Positions 33,295-43,355 of a DNA stretch of 64,000 nt are shown piece after piece; position 1 is the first letter of the stretch; each line of letters starts with the position of its first letter. The notes beneath the pieces were generated by a model, which had not been told where the DNA came from, did no database searches, and worked only from the letters and a program-made list of their open reading frames with translations. The translations under genes were made by a program, and so were the position numbers. The DNA is taken from positions 1-64,000 of the IMG/VR virus record IMGVR_UViG_3300021197_002039, one strand, 5' to 3'. Source of the stretch: a virus.

Positions 33295-35703
33295 ATGGAT
33301 ACAACAAAAACAAAAATCAAAAATAAAAATTACAAATATTTAATGCCAAGCACCAACTCAAGTACGATCAAAGTTCAGAAAAGAGATGGCAAGTTGGAGA
33401 ACCTTGACATAAACAAAATCCATTTCGTCGTTGAAGAGGCATGTGAAGGCCTGTCAGGGGTCAGTTCATCACAGATAGAGATGAACGCCAACATACAGTT
33501 CTATGATGGCATGACAACCAAAGACATCCAGAATGTTTTAGTGCGTTCAGCGAATGACTTGATAAGTCTTGAAGCACCCAACTATCAATATGCGGCGGCG
33601 AGACTGCTTTCGTATGATGTAAGGAAGGAAGCACACGGCCAGTACGAGTACATTCCGTTATTGAAACTTATTCTAAGGAACATAAGACTAGGTGTGTATG
33701 ACAAGGGCATACTGGACAAGTATTCAAAGACAGAAATAAAGAAATTCAACACATGGATAAAGAGAGAAAGAGATCTAAAATTCACTTACGCAGGACTTAG
33801 ACAGATCTGTGACAAGTATCTTGTACAGGACAGGAGCACAGGACAACTGTATGAGACTCCACAGGACATGTACATGATGATCGCGGCAACACTGTTCGCG
33901 GAGTATCCTACAAAGAACAGAATGAGTTATGTTAAGAAATATTATGATGCGATATCACTACACAAAATTAATATCCCAACCCCAGTGATGGCAGGAGTGA
34001 GAACACCCATCAGACAGTTCGCCAGTTGCGTTCTAGTGGACAGTGATGACACCCTACCAAGTATCTTCTCAAGCGACATGGCTATTGGTTTGTACGTTGC
34101 CAGGAGAGCTGGCATAGGAATCAACGCAGGACGTATCAGAGGTATCAACAGCAAGATCAGGGGAGGGGAGGTTCAACACACAGGAGTCATCCCGTTCCTA
34201 AAGAAATTCGAATCAACCGTGAGATGTTGTACACAGAATGGTGTGCGTGGCGGAAACGCAACTGTACACTTCCCAATATGGCATCCAGAGATAGAAGACA
34301 TCCTTGTGCTTAAGAACAACAAAGGCACAGAGGACAACAGGGTAAGACGTATGGATTACTCCATACAGATCAGTAAAATGTTCTATGAGAGATTCATGAA
34401 CGAGGAAGACATAACATTAATATCACCACATCAGGCACCTGGACTGTATGATGCATTTGGAACAGATGAGTTCGATGACTTGTACTTGAAGTATGAAGCG
34501 GACAAAACAATTCCAAAGAAAACTGTTCCAGCACAGGATCTATTCTTTGACCTGTTGAAGGAGAGAGCAGAGACAGGCAGGATCTACATAATGAATCTTG
34601 ACCACTGCAACTCACACAGTTCATTCAAAGACAAAGTTTCGATGAGTAACCTGTGTCAGGAGATCACGTTACCCACAACACCCATACAGGACATACATGA
34701 TGAGCAGGGAGAGATCGCATTGTGCATCCTTTCAGCGGTCAATGTTGGTGGACTGAATGATTTAAGTGAACTGGAGAACATATGTGACCTTAGTGTTAGG
34801 GCACTGGAACAGATAATTGACTACCAAGACTATCCAGTCAAGGCCGCGGAAGTTTCAACAAAGAAGAGAAGAAGTCTAGGAATTGGTTACATCGGACTGG
34901 CACACTACATCGCAAAACATGGCGTCAAGTATTCAGATCCAAAGGCGTGGGATCTAGTTGACAGACTTTCAGAAGCATTCCAATACAACCTATTGAGAGC
35001 GAGTTGCAACATAGCAATGGAGAAAGGCAAGTGTGAAGGATTTGAGAGAACAAAATACGCAGACGGCCTGCTACCAATTGATCACTACAAGAAGGATGTG
35101 GACAACATAGTACCACATAAACAGAGAATGGCATGGGAGAGCCTAAGGAAAGACATAGCCAAGCATGGATTGAGACACAGCACACTGTCAGCACAGATGC
35201 CAAGTGAGAGCAGTTCAGTTGTTAGTAATGAGACAAACGGTATCGAACCACCAAGGGCATTGATGGCCATCAAGAAAAGCAAGAAAGGTCCTCTGAAGCA
35301 GATAGCACCGGGGTTCCCCAAACTTAAAAATGATTACACACTGCTATGGGACATGCCAAGCAACGAGGGTTACATCAACGTGGTAGCCATGATGCAGAAA
35401 TATTTTGATCAAGCGATCAGTGGTAACTGGAGTTACAATCCATTACAGTTCGAGAACAACGAAGTACCTCTGTCAGTGATGGCACAGGACATGCTGACAG
35501 CATACAAACTTGGTTGGAAGACAAGTTACTACCAAAACACATACGATTTCAAAGGGGAGGAAGAAGACGTACAACCGGCAGGAATAGAAACACAGCAGGA
35601 GGACGAAGGTGAGGATGTTATACTAGAGCCCGAAAATCCAGCACCGGAAATAAGTACAACCACAGACATCGACGGCGAAGAGTGCGACGCCTGTATGATC
35701 TAA
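33295..35703 (+). CDS. nrdA: Class Ia ribonucleotide reductase alpha subunit, 802 aa
   Basis: Reduces ribonucleoside diphosphates to deoxy forms. Visible: redox Cys in RQFASCVLVDSDD, active-site N-x-C-x-E in MSNLCQEITLPTT, partner Cys in EIALCILSAVNVGGL, and the C-terminal CxxC-type pair in EECDACMI that receives electrons. The N terminus carries an ATP-cone-like segment (IKVQKRDGKLENLDINKIHFV in pieces). An in-frame ATG at 33343 (MPSTNSSTIKV) may be the true start because GATAAATA overlaps the first ATG. Followed by nrdB. The upstream 33153-33294 is A/T-rich without an identifiable gene. Confidence 0.93.
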   Translation: MDTTKTKIKNKNYKYLMPSTNSSTIKVQKRDGKLENLDINKIHFVVEEACEGLSGVSSSQIEMNANIQFYDGMTTKDIQNVLVRSANDLISLEAPNYQYAAARLLSYDVRKEAHGQYEYIPLLKLILRNIRLGVYDKGILDKYSKTEIKKFNTWIKRERDLKFTYAGLRQICDKYLVQDRSTGQLYETPQDMYMMIAATLFAEYPTKNRMSYVKKYYDAISLHKINIPTPVMAGVRTPIRQFASCVLVDSDDTLPSIFSSDMAIGLYVARRAGIGINAGRIRGINSKIRGGEVQHTGVIPFLKKFESTVRCCTQNGVRGGNATVHFPIWHPEIEDILVLKNNKGTEDNRVRRMDYSIQISKMFYERFMNEEDITLISPHQAPGLYDAFGTDEFDDLYLKYEADKTIPKKTVPAQDLFFDLLKERAETGRIYIMNLDHCNSHSSFKDKVSMSNLCQEITLPTTPIQDIHDEQGEIALCILSAVNVGGLNDLSELENICDLSVRALEQIIDYQDYPVKAAEVSTKKRRSLGIGYIGLAHYIAKHGVKYSDPKAWDLVDRLSEAFQYNLLRASCNIAMEKGKCEGFERTKYADGLLPIDHYKKDVDNIVPHKQRMAWESLRKDIAKHGLRHSTLSAQMPSESSSVVSNETNGIEPPRALMAIKKSKKGPLKQIAPGFPKLKNDYTLLWDMPSNEGYINVVAMMQKYFDQAISGNWSYNPLQFENNEVPLSVMAQDMLTAYKLGWKTSYYQNTYDFKGEEEDVQPAGIETQQEDEGEDVILEPENPAPEISTTTDIDGEECDACMI

Positions 35704-35717
35704 CAGCAAAAATTATT

Positions 35718-36818
35718 ATGACGAAAACAGTTTTTAACCAGGAGAAAGTTGACTTCACTAAACAGCCGATGTTCTTTGGCGAGGACGGCGGCATACAGAG
35801 ATACGACGACTTCAGATATCCACAGTTCGATAAGTTGAACCAGACCATGTTGGGTTACTTCTGGAGACCAGAGGAGGTCAGCCTGCAGAAGGACAGAGCG
35901 GACTTCATGAACTTCAGGCCTGAACAGAAACACATATTCACAAGTAACTTGAAGTACCAGACACTATTAGATTCGGTACAGGGCAGGGGACCGAGCCTCA
36001 TGTTCCTGCCATATGTTAGCAATCCAGAACTGGAAGGTTGCATAGTGACATGGGACTTCTTTGAGACCATACACTCGAGATCATACACACACATCATGAA
36101 GAACGTGTACTCGGATCCAGCGGAAGTGTTTGACACCATACTGGATGACAAGGAGATCCTAAAGAGAGCAAGTTCTGTTACAACGGAATATGACAAGTTT
36201 GGAAAGATGGCACTGGACCATGCGGTAGGCAAGAAAGTGGACATGCTGGCACTGAAGAAACAACTGTACCTTGCAATGAACACCGTGAACCTGTTAGAAG
36301 GTTTGAGATTCTACATATCATTCGCCTGCACATTCGCATTTGGCGAACTCAAACTGATGGAAGGTTCTGCAAAGATCCTATCATTGATCGCCAGGGACGA
36401 AGCAACACATTTAAATCTTTCAACACACATCATCAAGGCATGGCAAAAAGGAGATGATCCTGAGATGACCAAGGCCATGAAAGGCACGGAGAAGACTGTG
36501 ATACAGATGTTCAAGGACTGTGTCGAAGAAGAGAAAGCATGGGCCAAGTACCTGTTCAAGGATGGATCCATCATAGGACTGAACGAGAAACTGTTAGGCA
36601 ATTACGTTGAGTGGATAGCCAACAAGAGACTGAGGGCACTGGGATATGATCCCATATACGACGTGTCAGCATCGGCCAACCCACTGCCGTGGACACAACA
36701 CTGGCTGTCAAGCAGAGGCATGCAGGTGGCTCCGCAGGAGACCGAAGTCGAGTCTTATATCTCGGGTGGCATCAAACAAGACGTCAAGAAGGGTCAGTTC
36801 TCCAAATTTAAGTTATAA
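35718..36818 (+). CDS. nrdB: Class Ia ribonucleotide reductase beta subunit, 366 aa
   Basis: Holds the diiron centre and tyrosyl radical. The blocks LKYQTLLDSVQGRGPS (Asp ligand), WDFFETIHSRSYTHI (Glu and His ligands and the radical Tyr) and ARDEATHLNLSTH (Glu and His ligands) are intact. The start is MTKTVFNQEK at 35718, 15 nt after the nrdA stop. The glutaredoxin encoded at 63722 is a plausible electron donor for this enzyme. Confidence 0.93.
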   Translation: MTKTVFNQEKVDFTKQPMFFGEDGGIQRYDDFRYPQFDKLNQTMLGYFWRPEEVSLQKDRADFMNFRPEQKHIFTSNLKYQTLLDSVQGRGPSLMFLPYVSNPELEGCIVTWDFFETIHSRSYTHIMKNVYSDPAEVFDTILDDKEILKRASSVTTEYDKFGKMALDHAVGKKVDMLALKKQLYLAMNTVNLLEGLRFYISFACTFAFGELKLMEGSAKILSLIARDEATHLNLSTHIIKAWQKGDDPEMTKAMKGTEKTVIQMFKDCVEEEKAWAKYLFKDGSIIGLNEKLLGNYVEWIANKRLRALGYDPIYDVSASANPLPWTQHWLSSRGMQVAPQETEVESYISGGIKQDVKKGQFSKFKL

Positions 36819-36838
36819 CACGGGCGGTTTTATCTGTC

Positions 36839-36846
36839 CATAAATA
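36839..36846 (+). promoter_or_regulatory. Late promoter octamer CATAAATA
   Basis: Five nt before the ATG at 36852, so transcription would start at or very near the start codon. Confidence 0.5.
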
Positions 36847-36851
36847 CTGGC

Positions 36852-37280
36852 ATGCCAGCAATATCAAGAGACCTAATAGATTTAGCGTATACGGGACACG
36901 GGTGTATGAGAGTGGCACCGGCCAAAGCGACGCAGGGATCCGTGTTCGCCAACAATAAACCGATGTTAAGACAATTCGATCCTCTGGTACCTCATCTTAT
37001 ACGTGTTGGCATAAAATGTGTCATCCATACTCACCTTATTTGGGGTGCTTCACCAAATGTTTTCGCAGAGGGCAGAGGGGTCGCAAGGAAGTATGACAAG
37101 GCAGACATTAAAGGATTCATGAGCATGGGCTCACGTAACGTATACGCGAACGGCGCCGGTGGGTTGGCAGGAGCAATAATTGGTGCCGCGGTCAGTGCCG
37201 GGGTGGGCAAAATTGTCAGCGGGTTACCTTCTCCAGGATCCACAGGACCGGGTGGTTCAGATGTCATGGGTAGCACATAA
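36852..37280 (+). CDS. PAAR-like baseplate spike tip protein, 142 aa
   Basis: N-terminal PAAR-like pattern with Gly/Pro turns and paired His/Cys (GHGCMRVAPAKATQGSVFAN, VPHLIRVGIKCVIHTHLIWG), the fold that caps phage tail spikes and binds a metal ion. The C-terminal Gly/Ala-rich segment (GAGGLAGAIIGAAVSAGVGK) is unusual for PAAR tips and may be flexible or membrane active. Co-translated with the gene at 37280 (TAATG). Confidence 0.7.
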   Translation: MPAISRDLIDLAYTGHGCMRVAPAKATQGSVFANNKPMLRQFDPLVPHLIRVGIKCVIHTHLIWGASPNVFAEGRGVARKYDKADIKGFMSMGSRNVYANGAGGLAGAIIGAAVSAGVGKIVSGLPSPGSTGPGGSDVMGST

Positions 37281-38521
37281 TGACAGTCAGCAAAGGTCTA
37301 AAATCACTAACAGAGAACACACCTGATTTCTCCAATCAAGCCCTAGAGAACGCGATCAATCAATTCAAGATAGGATGGGTGTTGAAGAGTTTCCAATTGG
37401 ATTCTGTTATCGAGTCCAATGCTGTGCTGACCACTTCACAGAAAACGGACATCAAGGAAGAGATCAACAACGTCGCCCATATCAACATGGGCAGGGTGCT
37501 CGGTGATCTTGTAAGGCATACCAACACAGTCCTCGACGGGTCAATAATTCCCGGGGAGCCAGACATAAGTCCGCCCAACAACGGACAAGGCACCTACTTA
37601 GAAATGTTGCAATCAGTACAGGGTCTACAATACACGATACCGAGCTTGTTTGGTGTCCTGGCCAAAGATAAGAACAGAGCAGTCAATGATCACTTTGGCA
37701 CACTGAATAACATATTCCTAGAGACCGAGGACAGCACGGCGCCTGTGTTCACAACACTGAACGAGGCCATAACCTTTATCAACAACGCAGGACTGGCCGC
37801 GGACACGGCACTGCAGACGGCATATGACAATCTAAGAAACTTCATCAATTCGGTAGTGGCAGACAGCACGGACTTCCAGCAGACACTGGACACGTTCGCA
37901 ACCGCAGTGGCGACGGCACACACAAATTTCAACAACGCATTGGCGTCGGAACCATACCTGTCAAACAAAACTAAACTCATGGAGGCAAGGGAGAAGATCA
38001 ATGCACAAGTGTCATTGGAGAACAGCAACCTCTCCGGAATCAGGACATACCTAGAAGTGCTTTCAAACAGCTCTGCTTTTGCCGGAATAGCCGATGATGC
38101 ACAACTGAGAAAACTAATGATCAATACATCACAGAACGCATCTTGGAAAACCTACTTTGAGGAATATGTGGCCAACTTGCAAAACCTCAACCCCATATAC
38201 ACCACGACAACAGACTCAGACAAGAGCTCCATAATAGAGCAGATCTACTCTGACTCCGGACTGCCAGACGTGAGGGATCCGGTGGACCTCATAGCGGTGG
38301 CTGACAAGGCCAAGCGTGATGCCAGGATAGACACTGCGGGTTTTGACTCACTTACTGCCGCACAGATCATAACCAAGGCGTGCGAACAGTTGTCAATAGT
38401 TACTCGCAATCGCACAATCTATTCCCAAAGTGAATCCCTGCTAAACAACATGAACCAACACGATCGTGATGAGATAGCGAGAGCCTTAGATCTCAACGAA
38501 TCCTCTAACACATTAAGTTAA
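37280..38521 (+). CDS. Helical virion-associated protein, 413 aa
   Basis: Long helical, Asn/Ala/Thr/Asp-rich protein without Cys in most of its length (Cys only near residue 375). Its position after the spike-tip gene with overlapping stop/start codons suggests a baseplate or tail protein. No family recognised. Confidence 0.75.
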   Translation: MTVSKGLKSLTENTPDFSNQALENAINQFKIGWVLKSFQLDSVIESNAVLTTSQKTDIKEEINNVAHINMGRVLGDLVRHTNTVLDGSIIPGEPDISPPNNGQGTYLEMLQSVQGLQYTIPSLFGVLAKDKNRAVNDHFGTLNNIFLETEDSTAPVFTTLNEAITFINNAGLAADTALQTAYDNLRNFINSVVADSTDFQQTLDTFATAVATAHTNFNNALASEPYLSNKTKLMEAREKINAQVSLENSNLSGIRTYLEVLSNSSAFAGIADDAQLRKLMINTSQNASWKTYFEEYVANLQNLNPIYTTTTDSDKSSIIEQIYSDSGLPDVRDPVDLIAVADKAKRDARIDTAGFDSLTAAQIITKACEQLSIVTRNRTIYSQSESLLNNMNQHDRDEIARALDLNESSNTLS

Positions 38522-39225
38522 TGTTCAGTGATGTAATAGGTGACTGGCCCACACATGGCAGGTTCATACTGACTTCATGCGACGACAAATACTTCAATCA
38601 ATACTTCCCTAGATTCTATAAGAGCTACAAGCAACACTGGCAGTTACCAATTCATGTACACATAATAGATCCATCGGACATGTCCATACAAAGATTAGAT
38701 AAACTAGATGTCACATACACACACTGTACTACAGACAAATTGATATTGAAATGGCCATACTCATACGAAACCTATTGTCAGGCAGAGAGATTCATATTGT
38801 TAGGACATAACCTGTTAGAATACCAATCAGTGATAGTTGCTGATGTTGATTCATATGCACTACGTGAACCCACCCAGGACCAAATGAACTTCGTAAGTTC
38901 TGATATGGCATTCACAGAATACAACGGACGATTGATGGCGACTTTCTGCAACTTTCATTATAGCAAAAGGTCATCGGCCCAAGAAGCGGCCAAACGTATG
39001 CAACAACTTATAGAGGACACAGACACAATAGGAGTTGACCAATTAGTCATCAAACAGACATTCAAGCAGTTGCCATACAACAACTTAAAACATGGAGAAT
39101 GGATACGACACTTTGATGTAAAAACAGATGCAGATTTACAACAGCACAACCAGTGTTTGATATATCATGAGAAGGGTTCTAGGGGCAAGTACAAGGGAAC
39201 AAAGATAAAATGGACACACTTGTAG
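38521..39225 (+). CDS. GT-A type glycosyltransferase-like protein, 234 aa
   Basis: VIVADVDSYALREPT (about residues 101-115) is a DxD-type metal/nucleotide-sugar motif, and MAFTEYNGRLMATFCNFHYSK in pieces plus DTIGVDQLVI fit a GT-A fold. Probably adds a sugar to a phage or host glycan. Overlaps the tail-type gene by 1 nt and the FkbM gene by 16 nt. Confidence 0.7.
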   Translation: MFSDVIGDWPTHGRFILTSCDDKYFNQYFPRFYKSYKQHWQLPIHVHIIDPSDMSIQRLDKLDVTYTHCTTDKLILKWPYSYETYCQAERFILLGHNLLEYQSVIVADVDSYALREPTQDQMNFVSSDMAFTEYNGRLMATFCNFHYSKRSSAQEAAKRMQQLIEDTDTIGVDQLVIKQTFKQLPYNNLKHGEWIRHFDVKTDADLQQHNQCLIYHEKGSRGKYKGTKIKWTHL

Positions 39226-39836
39226 AATTAAGAGAAGGGTGGCACTGGCCAAAGAATGACAAGAGGTGTTGGAGAGCAACTTCCAGGCACTGGAAATTAC
39301 CACAGGAAGTGATCAAGGAAATAGCAAACAAAAGAGTAGCAGTGCAGGCAGGCGGCAACTGTGGGGTGTATGCAGAGCAGTATGCCAAGGCTTTCGAGAC
39401 TGTCTATACTTTTGAACCTGAAAATTTAAATTTCTATTGTCTGTGTAGAAATCTAATCAATTGTAAGAACATTTACAAGTTCCAGAGTTTTTTAGGAACC
39501 GGGCAGGAAACAACAACATCTATTACAAATCCTGCTGATCTCCAGTCTGAAGCAAATTCTGGCATGTTTCACAAGACCAACACGCAAGGTTCAATTCCTG
39601 TGCTGAGCATAGATCAACTGGGCCTGACAGCCTGCGATCTCATTCACCTAGACATAGAGGGCGGAGAGCATGATGCCCTTATTGGTGCCACACAAACAAT
39701 TAATAAGTTCAAACCTGTAGTATGCCTTGAATGGTTTCAGAATACGGAAATTTTACAAAAAACAATGAGTGATTTTGGATACCAGGACATAGGATTTGCC
39801 AGCAAGTCTGATAAGATGTTTAGGTACGTTCGCTAG
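39210..39836 (+). CDS. FkbM-family methyltransferase, 208 aa
   Basis: AVQAGGNCGVYAEQYAKAFETVYTFEPE spans motif I (in pieces VAVQAGGNCGVY and VYTFEPENLNF), and LIHLDIEGGEHDALIGATQ is the family's acidic block. Probably methylates the sugar built by the glycosyltransferase it overlaps. The gene ends 4 nt into the convergent small gene at 39833. Confidence 0.82.
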   Translation: MDTLVELREGWHWPKNDKRCWRATSRHWKLPQEVIKEIANKRVAVQAGGNCGVYAEQYAKAFETVYTFEPENLNFYCLCRNLINCKNIYKFQSFLGTGQETTTSITNPADLQSEANSGMFHKTNTQGSIPVLSIDQLGLTACDLIHLDIEGGEHDALIGATQTINKFKPVVCLEWFQNTEILQKTMSDFGYQDIGFASKSDKMFRYVR

Positions 39837-40042
39837 TCTGTGTGTTCTTCACAGCCTATTACGATACGTTCATAGGGTTGATTGTATTGTGCGAATACAT
39901 CTGTAAGGCCATAAAAACGATACTCAGCGTCTTTTTCACACTCTGCAAGTGTCCTGTATATCGTGGCCGAACTGTCATTGTAGGGTGTGCATTCCGTCGC
40001 ACCGTTGATAGTAAAACACATGATTGCAAACAGTTTATACAT
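39833..40042 (-). CDS. Small exported Cys protein, 69 aa (paralogue of the 45912 gene)
   Basis: N terminus MYKLFAIMCFTING is a short signal-like segment, followed by TIYRTLAECEKDAEYRF and a C-terminal VIGCEE. The gene at 45912 has the same layout (CTLGNPC, WYMTEAECIQMAE, HSCLYV), so they are paralogues. The two flank the ABC transporter and tmRNA. Confidence 0.6.
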   Translation of the reverse strand: MYKLFAIMCFTINGATECTPYNDSSATIYRTLAECEKDAEYRFYGLTDVFAQYNQPYERIVIGCEEHTD

Positions 40043-40097
40043 GAACTATTTAATAACCAGACTGCATGTGCAAAACATTATTAAACCATAATTATGA

Positions 40098-40125
40098 TTG
40101 ACAAGATGGCCATATTTCTTATAAA
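40098..40125 (+). promoter_or_regulatory. Promoter TTGACA-16-TATAAA for the ABC transporter operon
   Basis: -35 TTGACA (40098-40103), 16-nt spacer, -10 TATAAA (40120-40125), 39 nt before the ATG at 40165; AAGGA is the ribosome site. Confidence 0.7.
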
Positions 40126-40164
40126 ATGGGAGTAGTTTAAATTTAAATTAAAAAGGAAAAAAAG

Positions 40165-41421
40165 ATGAGAAAATTAATTATATCAATACTTTCTTTTTTA
40201 TCATTCATATGTGCACCAGCGATTGGATCCGCACAAGATGTTAAAATTGGAGTAATATATCCTCTCACTGGCTCTTCTGCACAGATCGGGAAAGATGCGG
40301 TGGCGGCGGTCAACACTGCCTTGGATATAATCAACAACAAGCACAACATTCCTGGCATGCCGTTAGCGGAAAACGAAGGCCTTGAAGGTTTAGATGGTGC
40401 GAAAGTATCTATAGTCGTTGGCGATCACACTGGTAAACCAGATGTGGGAGTAAGTGAAACTGAAAAGATGCTCAACAAAGACGGCGTCCATGCGATGTAT
40501 GGTGCTTACTTTTCTTCTGTGGTGGCCGCGGCCAGCACCGTGACTGAAAGGGCAGGCATTCCATTTGTGAACGGAGATTCTGCTTCGCCAAAACTTACAT
40601 CTAGAGGATTGAAATATTTCTTTAGGGTAGGTCCACATGATGGTATGTTTACACAGTTGATGTTCGAGTTTATACAGGATTTCAACAAGAAGAATAATGC
40701 AAATCTTAATACGTTAGGAATCTTACACGAAGATACTTTATGGGGATCTGACAGTGGTTCAACACAAAACAAAATGGCCAAAGAGCAAGGCTATGAGGTT
40801 ATAGAGAAAATAAGTTATAAAGCGTCTACAACAACTTTGACTTCTGAAGTCCAGAGGTTGAAACTAAAAGATCCAGATGTTCTTCTTCCGTCTCAGTACA
40901 CGGCAGATGCGTTCTTGTTTTTGAACACTGCTCAAGAACTTGATTACAATCCTAAGTTATTGATTGCCCAAAATGCCGGATATGTAGATCCTACATTTAT
41001 TTCAACTTTGGGAGATAAGGCCGAAGGTGTCATATCTAGATCACCGTTCAACACAGATCTAGCAAAAACAATACCCATGATCGGTACAATCAATAAAATA
41101 TTCAAAAAGCATTCTGGAGGAAGAGATCTATCAGATGTTCCTGCTAGGGCATTTACAGGTTTCATGGCACTCGCTGTGGCAATCAACAATGCTGGATCAA
41201 CGGATCCTGAGAAAATCAGAGAAGCACTTGTTAATCTTGACATACCAGGAGAAGCATTGATAGTACCTTACAGAGGTGTTAAGTTTGGTCCAGATGGACA
41301 GAACGAGGCAGTACGAGGAGTACTAATGCAAGTTCAAAATGGAAAATATTGCACAGTCTATCCATATGAACTAGCGGCGTGTGACCTTGTGTACCCAATG
41401 CCAACTTGGGATCAAAAATAA
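40165..41421 (+). CDS. livJ: Periplasmic binding protein of a branched-chain amino acid/amide (HAAT) transporter, 418 aa
   Basis: Signal peptide MRKLIISILSFLSFICAPAIGSA, mature start QDVKIGVIYPLTGSSAQIG, which is the hallmark opening of Peripla_BP_6 proteins. Later blocks MYGAYFSSVVAAASTVTERAG (in pieces) and IPFVNGDSASPKL fit the type I fold. Ligands of the family include Leu/Ile/Val, urea, amides and polyamines; the sequence alone does not decide. First gene of a five-gene operon, with a small inverted repeat in the 54-nt gap before livH. Confidence 0.88.
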   Translation: MRKLIISILSFLSFICAPAIGSAQDVKIGVIYPLTGSSAQIGKDAVAAVNTALDIINNKHNIPGMPLAENEGLEGLDGAKVSIVVGDHTGKPDVGVSETEKMLNKDGVHAMYGAYFSSVVAAASTVTERAGIPFVNGDSASPKLTSRGLKYFFRVGPHDGMFTQLMFEFIQDFNKKNNANLNTLGILHEDTLWGSDSGSTQNKMAKEQGYEVIEKISYKASTTTLTSEVQRLKLKDPDVLLPSQYTADAFLFLNTAQELDYNPKLLIAQNAGYVDPTFISTLGDKAEGVISRSPFNTDLAKTIPMIGTINKIFKKHSGGRDLSDVPARAFTGFMALAVAINNAGSTDPEKIREALVNLDIPGEALIVPYRGVKFGPDGQNEAVRGVLMQVQNGKYCTVYPYELAACDLVYPMPTWDQK

Positions 41422-41475
41422 TAATCACACTCTTACTCAAAAGCGAAGTCGCCTTAGTGAGATCCAGCAAAAATT

Positions 41476-42342
41476 ATGACCGTTGAAATAATACTTCAGG
41501 CAATCGTGGCAGGACTGATGATGGGACTTATCTATGCCTTGATAGCCGCTGGATTGAGTTTGATCTTTGGGTTGATGGGGATAGTCAACTTCGCTCATGG
41601 AGAACATCTGATGCTATCCATGTTCACATCTTTCTGGTTGTGGTCGTTGCTAGGGTTGGATCCTTTATTTTCCGTTCCTATTACAATTTTACTAATGGCA
41701 GTGTGCGGTGTTCTAACCCACTATCTGTTGATAAGATACATTTTAGAAGCAAAGATGTTAATACAGATCTGTGCAACCTTTGGGTTGTCTATCTTTATTA
41801 GATCCGTAGCTCAACTATTATGGACCCCCGATTACAGAAATGTACAGAATCCATTAATCGAGGGTAGGATAGAATTAGGAACCATTTATGTTGGACAGCC
41901 TCAATTATTTGCAAGTCTGATTTGCCTTCTAGCATTTATAGGTTTATACTGTTTCGTTACAAAAACAGAAACAGGACTGGCACTCCAGGCCACAGCACAA
42001 GACAGACACGCCGCTGAAATACTTGGTATCCCTTCTGACAAAATGTTTGCACTAGGATGGGCAATAGGACTTGGATGTGTTGCTGTTGCTGGATCGATGA
42101 TGATGAACTATTTTGCTGTGTTCACTGATGTGGGTATAAATTTTGCCCTGTTTGCCTTTGTGGCAGTTGCTCTAGGCGGCTTTGGCAGTATTATAGGATG
42201 CCTGTACGCCGGAATTATAATAGGACTTGTTGAATCGTTGGGTGGCCTGCTCATAGATCCATCATTCAAACTTCTTTATGTGTTTGCAATTTACCTATTG
42301 GTAGTCATTTACAGACCACAAGGTTTGTTTGGGAGATATTGA
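41476..42342 (+). CDS. livH: LivH-type ABC permease, 288 aa
   Basis: Eight or so hydrophobic segments; the family block GLIYALIAAGLSLIFGLMGI near the N terminus and NFAHGEHLML after it are typical of LivH/UrtB. The C-terminal FGSIIGCLYAGIIIGLVESLGG in pieces is likewise conserved. The stop overlaps the ATG of livM by 1 nt (TGATG). Confidence 0.9.
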   Translation: MTVEIILQAIVAGLMMGLIYALIAAGLSLIFGLMGIVNFAHGEHLMLSMFTSFWLWSLLGLDPLFSVPITILLMAVCGVLTHYLLIRYILEAKMLIQICATFGLSIFIRSVAQLLWTPDYRNVQNPLIEGRIELGTIYVGQPQLFASLICLLAFIGLYCFVTKTETGLALQATAQDRHAAEILGIPSDKMFALGWAIGLGCVAVAGSMMMNYFAVFTDVGINFALFAFVAVALGGFGSIIGCLYAGIIIGLVESLGGLLIDPSFKLLYVFAIYLLVVIYRPQGLFGRY

Positions 42343-43355
42343 TGCTAGACAAGTTATCATTGGCCAAACAAGAACCTGTATGGAAGAACAATAACACGAT
42401 TTTATATTTTTTAAGTTCGACTGTTTTGTTATTGTTTTGCCTGCCTTTGTTTGATATCAATTCATTTTACCTACACTTGTTCATAATGATATTCATGCAC
42501 AGTGTAATGGCACAATCTTGGAATGTGATAGCAGGTTTTTCAGGACAGATCAGTCTAGGGCATGGACTGTTCTTTGGCATCGGCGCTTATGCAACATCAT
42601 TCTTGTTTACTGAATATGGGATCACACCATGGATGGGCATTGTATTTGGAATGTTTGTGTCAGGCATAATTGCGGTCCTAATAGGTATTCCTATGTTGAG
42701 ACTGCACGGGCATTACTTTGCCATAGCGACTCTGTTGATCGCAATTGGTTTCTCCCTTGTATTCAGAAGATGGGATCTAGTGGGTGCCGCTTCTGGCCTG
42801 TGGATTCCTATATTACCAGCGGATTCATGGATAGCACTCCAGTTCAACTCAAGTAAGGTTCCCTACTACTATATTTTCCTAGTATTTTTCCTTACAACTT
42901 TCCTTTTGAGTTGGATGTTAAGCAGGTCCAAACTAGGATATAGGCTAAGGGCAGTAAGAGATGATCCCCAAGCGGCATCGAGTCTGGGTATCAACGTGTC
43001 GCACTATAAGATAATAGCATACGTGATATCAGCGATGATGATGGCACCAATGGGCAGTTTGTTTGCCCAATATATTCTCGTGATAGATCCTGCAACAGTG
43101 TTCAATATCGAGATATCAATCGTGGTGTTGCTGATCACAGTGCTCGGTGGCACAGGAAATATCTGGGGGCCGTTGCTAGGCACGGTGATATTGATCCCCA
43201 TATCCGAGTATACAAGGATTTATCTAGGTGGCACAGGTGGTGCAGTGGACTTGATACTCTACGGATTAATACTAATGCTTATTTGTGTGTTCAGGCCTAA
43301 TGGGTTGATATCATTCTTTAACAGAGATGTAATAGACAGGAAGCAAAAGAGATGA
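42342..43355 (+). CDS. livM: LivM-type ABC permease, 337 aa
   Basis: WNVIAGFSGQISLGHGLFFGIGAYAT (in two parts) and the LGTVILIPISEYTRI region match LivM/UrtC. The protein has about ten hydrophobic segments, usual length for the family. It ends ATGA with livG. The ATG at 42342 is preferred to the TTG at 42339. Confidence 0.9.
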   Translation: MLDKLSLAKQEPVWKNNNTILYFLSSTVLLLFCLPLFDINSFYLHLFIMIFMHSVMAQSWNVIAGFSGQISLGHGLFFGIGAYATSFLFTEYGITPWMGIVFGMFVSGIIAVLIGIPMLRLHGHYFAIATLLIAIGFSLVFRRWDLVGAASGLWIPILPADSWIALQFNSSKVPYYYIFLVFFLTTFLLSWMLSRSKLGYRLRAVRDDPQAASSLGINVSHYKIIAYVISAMMMAPMGSLFAQYILVIDPATVFNIEISIVVLLITVLGGTGNIWGPLLGTVILIPISEYTRIYLGGTGGAVDLILYGLILMLICVFRPNGLISFFNRDVIDRKQKR